From Kroppenstedtia sanguinis (lineage in GTDB: Bacteria; Bacillota; Bacilli; Thermoactinomycetales; DSM-45169), in NCBI RefSeq assembly GCF_050433445.1, contig NZ_JBNPXF010000014.1, forward strand, positions 1-64,000: a stretch of DNA of 64,000 nucleotides. The letters are read 5' to 3'. The position numbers and the translations under genes were made by a program. The notes beneath the pieces were generated by a model. The model ran no database searches, was not told the DNA's origin, and saw only the letters and a list, made by a program, of their open reading frames with translations. How positions within the stretch are numbered: position 1 is the stretch's first letter; each line of letters begins with the position of its first letter. Shown one piece after another: positions 60,201 through 64,000 of this stretch.

Positions 60201-62089
60201 GGTTGTCTCCCCTCCAGTTGTCGGAGAAAACGAAGAAATATGGCGGCCTCCGCCGAGTTGGCATCTCCGTTCCCATCGCGGGATTTCATACAAAAATCGA
60301 TCAGTGGGTCCACTCGCAGTTTCACTTCATCCATGGAAATCTTCTTTTTTTGCTCCAAATTGCGCTGGTATTCCGCCCGCAAAAAGGTTTTAAGAATCTC
60401 CTCTTTCTGCTGGTCATCCACTGGGAAATCCGCCGTCTTGGCAAACTGTTCCCTTAATTTGAACAAAAAACCAGAAGAGAACAGGGTCGGATCCTTTTCA
60501 GAACGAGGTCCAATCCATTGCCCCAATACCGTCGATCCATCTTCGCCGCTTCTCCCTTCACCAATCACAGTCTCCCACTTGGCCGACCAGGTCAGAATGG
60601 GGCCACCTGTTTTCCAGACACTCACAGCCAGACTATCTCGCCCGCAGGCTTCCTTCGCCACATCATCTAATAAATGATGGGCATAACGGAGCAAGCCGGT
60701 GAGTGGAGCTGTACGGTGAGCGTAAACCAAGGCCCCTGAAATCGTTGCCTTGGGTTCTTTTACAAAAGCTTCCCTGTACTTCCTACGTAGCTTCACGCTA
60801 ACCGGAAGGGCTTGATGGAAGGGGAGCATAGCTAAGACATCATCTCCGCCCGCATAGACCGTAACCCCGTCATGGGCTGCCACTAGCTCTGAAAGTCCCG
60901 TAGTAAACTGCGCCAGAGAAAGACTCACTTGTTCCCCTCGATTTTCCGTCCCTTTTTTCGACTGCAACAATTGTCCCAGCTGATCCCCATCCATCAGTAG
61001 CAAAGCATAATAGGAAGAAGGAGACCCAATGGATTTTGTCAGGTTTCTATGGGCTTTCTGTAGGGTTTCCTTTTGCTTCTCATCAACTTGATCCTTGGCA
61101 TTCGGATAAATGCTTTTCCAGTAGTTGGAGCTCGTCAGATTGGACTCAAAGAAGCTAGGCCCATCCAGGTAGGTGATCTTCGCTAGATTCGGTTGTTCCT
61201 CAATCACCCTCTGCACAGAGCTGAAATGAGTCCCGTTTTCAGTACAGGGAATGTCGCAGGAATCGGCTTCGGTTAAAAAAGCCTGCGCCAGTTCCGGTTC
61301 TTCCTCCACCGCCCGAAGAACCCAAGGCAACGCTGCCAGATAGGAAGTAGATGGAAATCCGGTCGCCTTTTCAGGCAAGGGCCAACCGATTGCTTCTTCG
61401 GAAATCAGAGGGAAAAACCGTTTGATGATTCCGATTGCACTTAAGCGCTCATTCTCCCTGATTTGCCGAGAGAAACGTTTAGGGAGAGCCGCTCGCAAAG
61501 CTTCCCAAAATTCCAATTGCTCCTCATGGCGAAAGTAACCGGATAACTCCTGCAGATTTCCGATCAGCGTACATTTTTCTCCCGGCTCTTTAGGTCGAAT
61601 CTGACTTCGCCAATTTTTCCGCCGATCCAGCAAGTCATCCTGCTCTCCGACAGCCCAGGTAATCTCCCAAAAGTGATTCACTTGGCGGTCCCAAATCTTT
61701 TTTGTACCCTTCCCCTTCGGAGCTACTTTTTCAACTACACACTTCCATACCTGATCCGCAATTCGTTGCCATGCATCCTCAACCGCATTCTTAATGTCGT
61801 CAACATAGGTTTTAGGAGAAACCCCAGAGGGAAGTATCGCTTGAAATCGGTTAGGCAGTGTTCCCACCCAGGGGCCTTCCTCGTTTTTTTCAGTGATCGC
61901 CTTTAACAAGGGATCACCCTTCACTACAGGAAACAGGATGTTCCCCCCAGTCTCTTCTACTTTGGCCATCGCATGCCCCGACAGATAAGAGAGAAGGAAT
62001 GAACTGGCCAAAAGATCCCGGGTGCGTCGGGACTGTGCGACAAACTCCTGTACGGGTCCCAATGTAAAATGTAACCTCTGTCGGCTCAT
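60197..62089 (-). CDS. cmr2: Cmr2 (Cas10), type III-B large subunit without HD domain
   Basis: The signature type III protein. The 630-aa product starts directly with LHFTLGPVQEFVAQSRRTRDLLASSFLLSYLSGHAM, the Cmr2 N-terminal region, and no HD nuclease motif precedes it. The palm domain has YAGGDDVLAMLP with an intact GGDD (about 413-416), which makes cyclic oligoadenylates in related systems. Hence target-activated cOA signalling is expected, while HD-dependent DNA cleavage is not. Overlaps cmr1 and cmr3 by ATGA. Confidence 0.96.
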   Translation of the reverse strand: MSRQRLHFTLGPVQEFVAQSRRTRDLLASSFLLSYLSGHAMAKVEETGGNILFPVVKGDPLLKAITEKNEEGPWVGTLPNRFQAILPSGVSPKTYVDDIKNAVEDAWQRIADQVWKCVVEKVAPKGKGTKKIWDRQVNHFWEITWAVGEQDDLLDRRKNWRSQIRPKEPGEKCTLIGNLQELSGYFRHEEQLEFWEALRAALPKRFSRQIRENERLSAIGIIKRFFPLISEEAIGWPLPEKATGFPSTSYLAALPWVLRAVEEEPELAQAFLTEADSCDIPCTENGTHFSSVQRVIEEQPNLAKITYLDGPSFFESNLTSSNYWKSIYPNAKDQVDEKQKETLQKAHRNLTKSIGSPSSYYALLLMDGDQLGQLLQSKKGTENRGEQVSLSLAQFTTGLSELVAAHDGVTVYAGGDDVLAMLPFHQALPVSVKLRRKYREAFVKEPKATISGALVYAHRTAPLTGLLRYAHHLLDDVAKEACGRDSLAVSVWKTGGPILTWSAKWETVIGEGRSGEDGSTVLGQWIGPRSEKDPTLFSSGFLFKLREQFAKTADFPVDDQQKEEILKTFLRAEYQRNLEQKKKISMDEVKLRVDPLIDFCMKSRDGNGDANSAEAAIFLRFLRQLEGRQP

Positions 62090-63165
62090 CGGCCACCCTC
62101 CCCCTGGTATTGCTGTTGTCGCAAATGGTCTGCAAACTGATGCAAAATCGATGAGACATCAGGGGCAGGAAACTTTCCGATCCTCTTTCCTTCCCTCTTT
62201 GTCTCCACCTGCGACGGATAGGGAGCAGACAGAATCACAAACAAGGGATAAAATTTATCTCCTGCTTGAACGACGCGAATCCAGACCGGAGACGCCACCC
62301 GTTCAAAATCTATAGGCTTGTACTCTATTTTAGGCTCATGACGTTTTTGAGAACTCATCGGCAACCCAAGGGCAATCCGATCCCACGAGTTCTTTTCCCG
62401 AAAATCTTTTAAGTCCTCGGCGGCTTGGAATAACGCTTGCTCCCAGCCTTTGGATCCTTTTGTGCCATAGAAAAAAGAAGCTTGCCGATCGATGACAGTA
62501 TGATCCGCCGTTGAAACATCACCGAACCAAGATTGGATCCGGGAAAGCCCCTCCAGCCATCGCTGGTACCATTTCTCCATACTCTCGGCCCCATGAGCGA
62601 TAGGAAGCTCCCGCAACCATTGAGATGCCCTATCATTCCCTGTCAATTTCCAACTTTTCAAAGTAACGGTTCCAAACCCACGGCGGGAACGGGAACCTAA
62701 GCCCCCGATGTGACCGAGTAGCCACACTGAAGCGAGCACAGAACGCCAAGCTTCTGGAGGATTTTCCTCCCCTTTAGCAGGTGGACGAAGCATAATCGAA
62801 AACTTGAGATCCTGGTTGGGTTCCAGATATCCCCTTCCCTCTTTTTCCCCACTATTCGGTGTAAGGGAAAAGCTCAAATAACTCAATTTCTTCAATTTCC
62901 CAAGCATCTGTTTGTTTTCTTTTTTGATTACATCTCTTTTCAAAGAAGAGGTTTCCATCCGTATCAAAAACCGTGACTGTCCTTTCCCCGCCTGTGCACT
63001 GCCGAATAGATCCTCTTCCATCCTGGTATACGCCGGATCTACTGCACGATACCAAAAACGGAGCGCCCCTTTGATCGAGGGAACCCGCATTTCGGCTTGA
63101 TGCGGATCTACTCCTCCCAAAAACAGGGGCGTTTGGATCCGATATGTAACCTCCAACCGTTCCAC
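62086..63165 (-). CDS. cmr1: Cmr1, type III-B effector subunit
   Basis: RAMP subunit at the 3' end of the crRNA. It starts LEVTYRIQTPLFLGGVDPHQAEMRVPSIKGALRFWYRA, the classic Cmr1 N terminus, and has a second RAMP half with GGLGSRSRRGFGTVTL, a glycine-rich loop. The GTG at 63165 lies 4-7 bases after GGAGGTGA; the ATG at 63201 has no ribosome site. First gene of the cmr operon (359 aa). Confidence 0.93.
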   Translation of the reverse strand: MERLEVTYRIQTPLFLGGVDPHQAEMRVPSIKGALRFWYRAVDPAYTRMEEDLFGSAQAGKGQSRFLIRMETSSLKRDVIKKENKQMLGKLKKLSYLSFSLTPNSGEKEGRGYLEPNQDLKFSIMLRPPAKGEENPPEAWRSVLASVWLLGHIGGLGSRSRRGFGTVTLKSWKLTGNDRASQWLRELPIAHGAESMEKWYQRWLEGLSRIQSWFGDVSTADHTVIDRQASFFYGTKGSKGWEQALFQAAEDLKDFREKNSWDRIALGLPMSSQKRHEPKIEYKPIDFERVASPVWIRVVQAGDKFYPLFVILSAPYPSQVETKREGKRIGKFPAPDVSSILHQFADHLRQQQYQGEGGR

Positions 63166-63246
63166 CGCTTCACCTCCACGGTTTTTCCTACCACCTGACA
63201 TTTTGTACTTTGGGATGAAATAATAAAGTTTTCTACTTACATCATT

Positions 63247-63274
63247 ATTCTACCATTTTCTTTTTATTTGTCGA
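63247..63274 (-). promoter_or_regulatory. Candidate cmr promoter
   Basis: TCGACA and TAGAAT are spaced by 16 bases on the minus strand, about 80 bases before the cmr1 start. The intergenic region to the divergent RpiR gene is strongly AT-rich. Confidence 0.55.
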
Positions 63275-63444
63275 CATAATTACAAACATCATCAAATTTC
63301 TTTAATAAAATGAAATGCCTAAAGGACTCTGTTATGGGAAAGCTCTATTCTTCAGATTTATTGGCTACATCCCCATTGTTTTCAATCTGTTTAGCCCTAT
63401 TCCATGATAAAGTGAACAAAGCAAGTGAAGGAGGAGTGTGCAGG

Positions 63445-64000
63445 ATGTTGAAAAGGATTCGCAATCGATTGGGGCAGTTTTCCAAAGCGGAGGAGAAGAT
63501 TGCCCGCTATATTTTAAATCATGCCGAATTGATTCCGAACATGACCACCAAGGAACTGGCGGATAAGTCTGAGGTGAGTGAGGCCTCGGTGATTCGCTTT
63601 TCCAAATCCATCGGGATCGGCAGTTTCAAAGCATTTAAAATCGCTCTCGCCCAGGAACTCGCCGTTGCAGATGAAGAGTATATCTCCGATTTTTCCATCG
63701 TTCATAAAAAGGATTCCCCCTATGACTTATTCCAGAAAGTCGTTCAGGTAAACAGAGGGGCCATTGAGCTATTGACTAGCTCCCTCAATAAAAAAGAACT
63801 GGAAGAGGCCATCCGTGTCTTAAAGGAGGCAAGGCGAGTCCTCTTCTTCGGAGTAGGCGGTTCCGCGATTGCGGCGATGGACAGTGTGTACAAATTTACG
63901 AAACTCGGTTTTCGGGCGGAATTCAATCCCGATTTTCATTATATGCTCTCCTTGATCCCTTATTTGAACGAGCAGGACGTCTTTGTAGCTATCAGCATGT
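63445..64000 (+). CDS. RpiR/MurR family transcriptional regulator (partial)
   Basis: Starts at ATG 63445 after GGAGGAG and runs off the right edge; 185 codons are visible. The N-terminal RpiR helix-turn-helix domain spans about residues 1-77 (NRLGQFSKAEEKIARYILNH; MTTKELADKSEVSEASVIRFSKSIGIGSFKAFKIALAQEL). The SIS sugar-phosphate-binding domain begins at about residue 120 with ARRVLFFGVGGSAIAAMD. Such proteins regulate sugar-phosphate or aminosugar genes. It is divergent from cmr and probably marks the end of the CRISPR region. Confidence 0.92.
   Translation, partial: MLKRIRNRLGQFSKAEEKIARYILNHAELIPNMTTKELADKSEVSEASVIRFSKSIGIGSFKAFKIALAQELAVADEEYISDFSIVHKKDSPYDLFQKVVQVNRGAIELLTSSLNKKELEEAIRVLKEARRVLFFGVGGSAIAAMDSVYKFTKLGFRAEFNPDFHYMLSLIPYLNEQDVFVAISM

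Overview
The window looks like a chromosomal segment of a spore-forming, probably thermophilic Firmicute. The gene order dut - M16 peptidase - ylxY - pnp - rpsO - ribF - truB - nrnA - rbfA - ylxP - infB - ylxQ - ylxR - nusA - rimP - polC - rseP - dxr - cdsA - uppS - frr - pyrH - tsf - rpsB - codY - hslU - hslV - trmFO - topA - dprA - sucD - sucC (read on the minus strand from right to left) is the Bacillus-type core order. PolC, CodY and strong AGGAGG-type ribosome sites agree with this. Protein style and the coexisting I-B and III-B CRISPR systems suggest Thermoactinomycetaceae (Kroppenstedtia/Melghirimyces-like), but that is inference without a database search.

Region 1 (about 1-39,200) is almost entirely minus-strand housekeeping: translation (rpsO, infB, rimP, rbfA, tsf, rpsB, frr), RNA metabolism (pnp, truB, trmFO, nusA, nrnA, rnpM), replication and topology (polC, topA, dprA), isoprenoid and envelope synthesis (dxr, uppS, cdsA, rseP), nucleotides (dut, pyrH), proteolysis (M16 peptidase, hslUV), the regulator codY and the TCA pair sucCD. 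Departures from the B. subtilis order are the missing proS (between rseP and polC), the missing xerC (between hslV and trmFO), and an MFS transporter inserted between topA and dprA. The transporter has a promoter, a leader ORF and a terminator immediately upstream, which looks like an attenuator. Two small single-span membrane peptides and a dispersed inverted-repeat (MITE-like) family are also present.

Region 2 (about 39,400-63,200) is accessory and dominated by CRISPR-Cas. Five arrays of 30-bp repeats (46 repeat-to-repeat intervals) are all transcribed on the minus strand from a homologous leader on their right side. A complete type I-B operon (cas6-cas8b-cas7-cas5-cas3-cas4-cas1-cas2) lies between arrays 3 and 4. 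A six-gene type III-B module (cmr1 to cmr6) lies to the right. The Cmr module has no adaptation genes or Cas6 of its own, so it presumably borrows crRNAs with the 5' handle ATTGAAAC from the shared arrays. Each leader carries a long hairpin based on GTCGTCGATC/GATCGACGAC. Two further copies sit beside decayed single repeats, one near cas2 and one beyond the arrays, marking dead array units. A TetR regulator and an FAD monooxygenase are plus-strand cargo between array 5 and cmr. The 5' end of cas2 appears to carry a one-base frameshift.

Region 3 (63,445 to the end) starts a plus-strand RpiR-family regulator that runs off the window.
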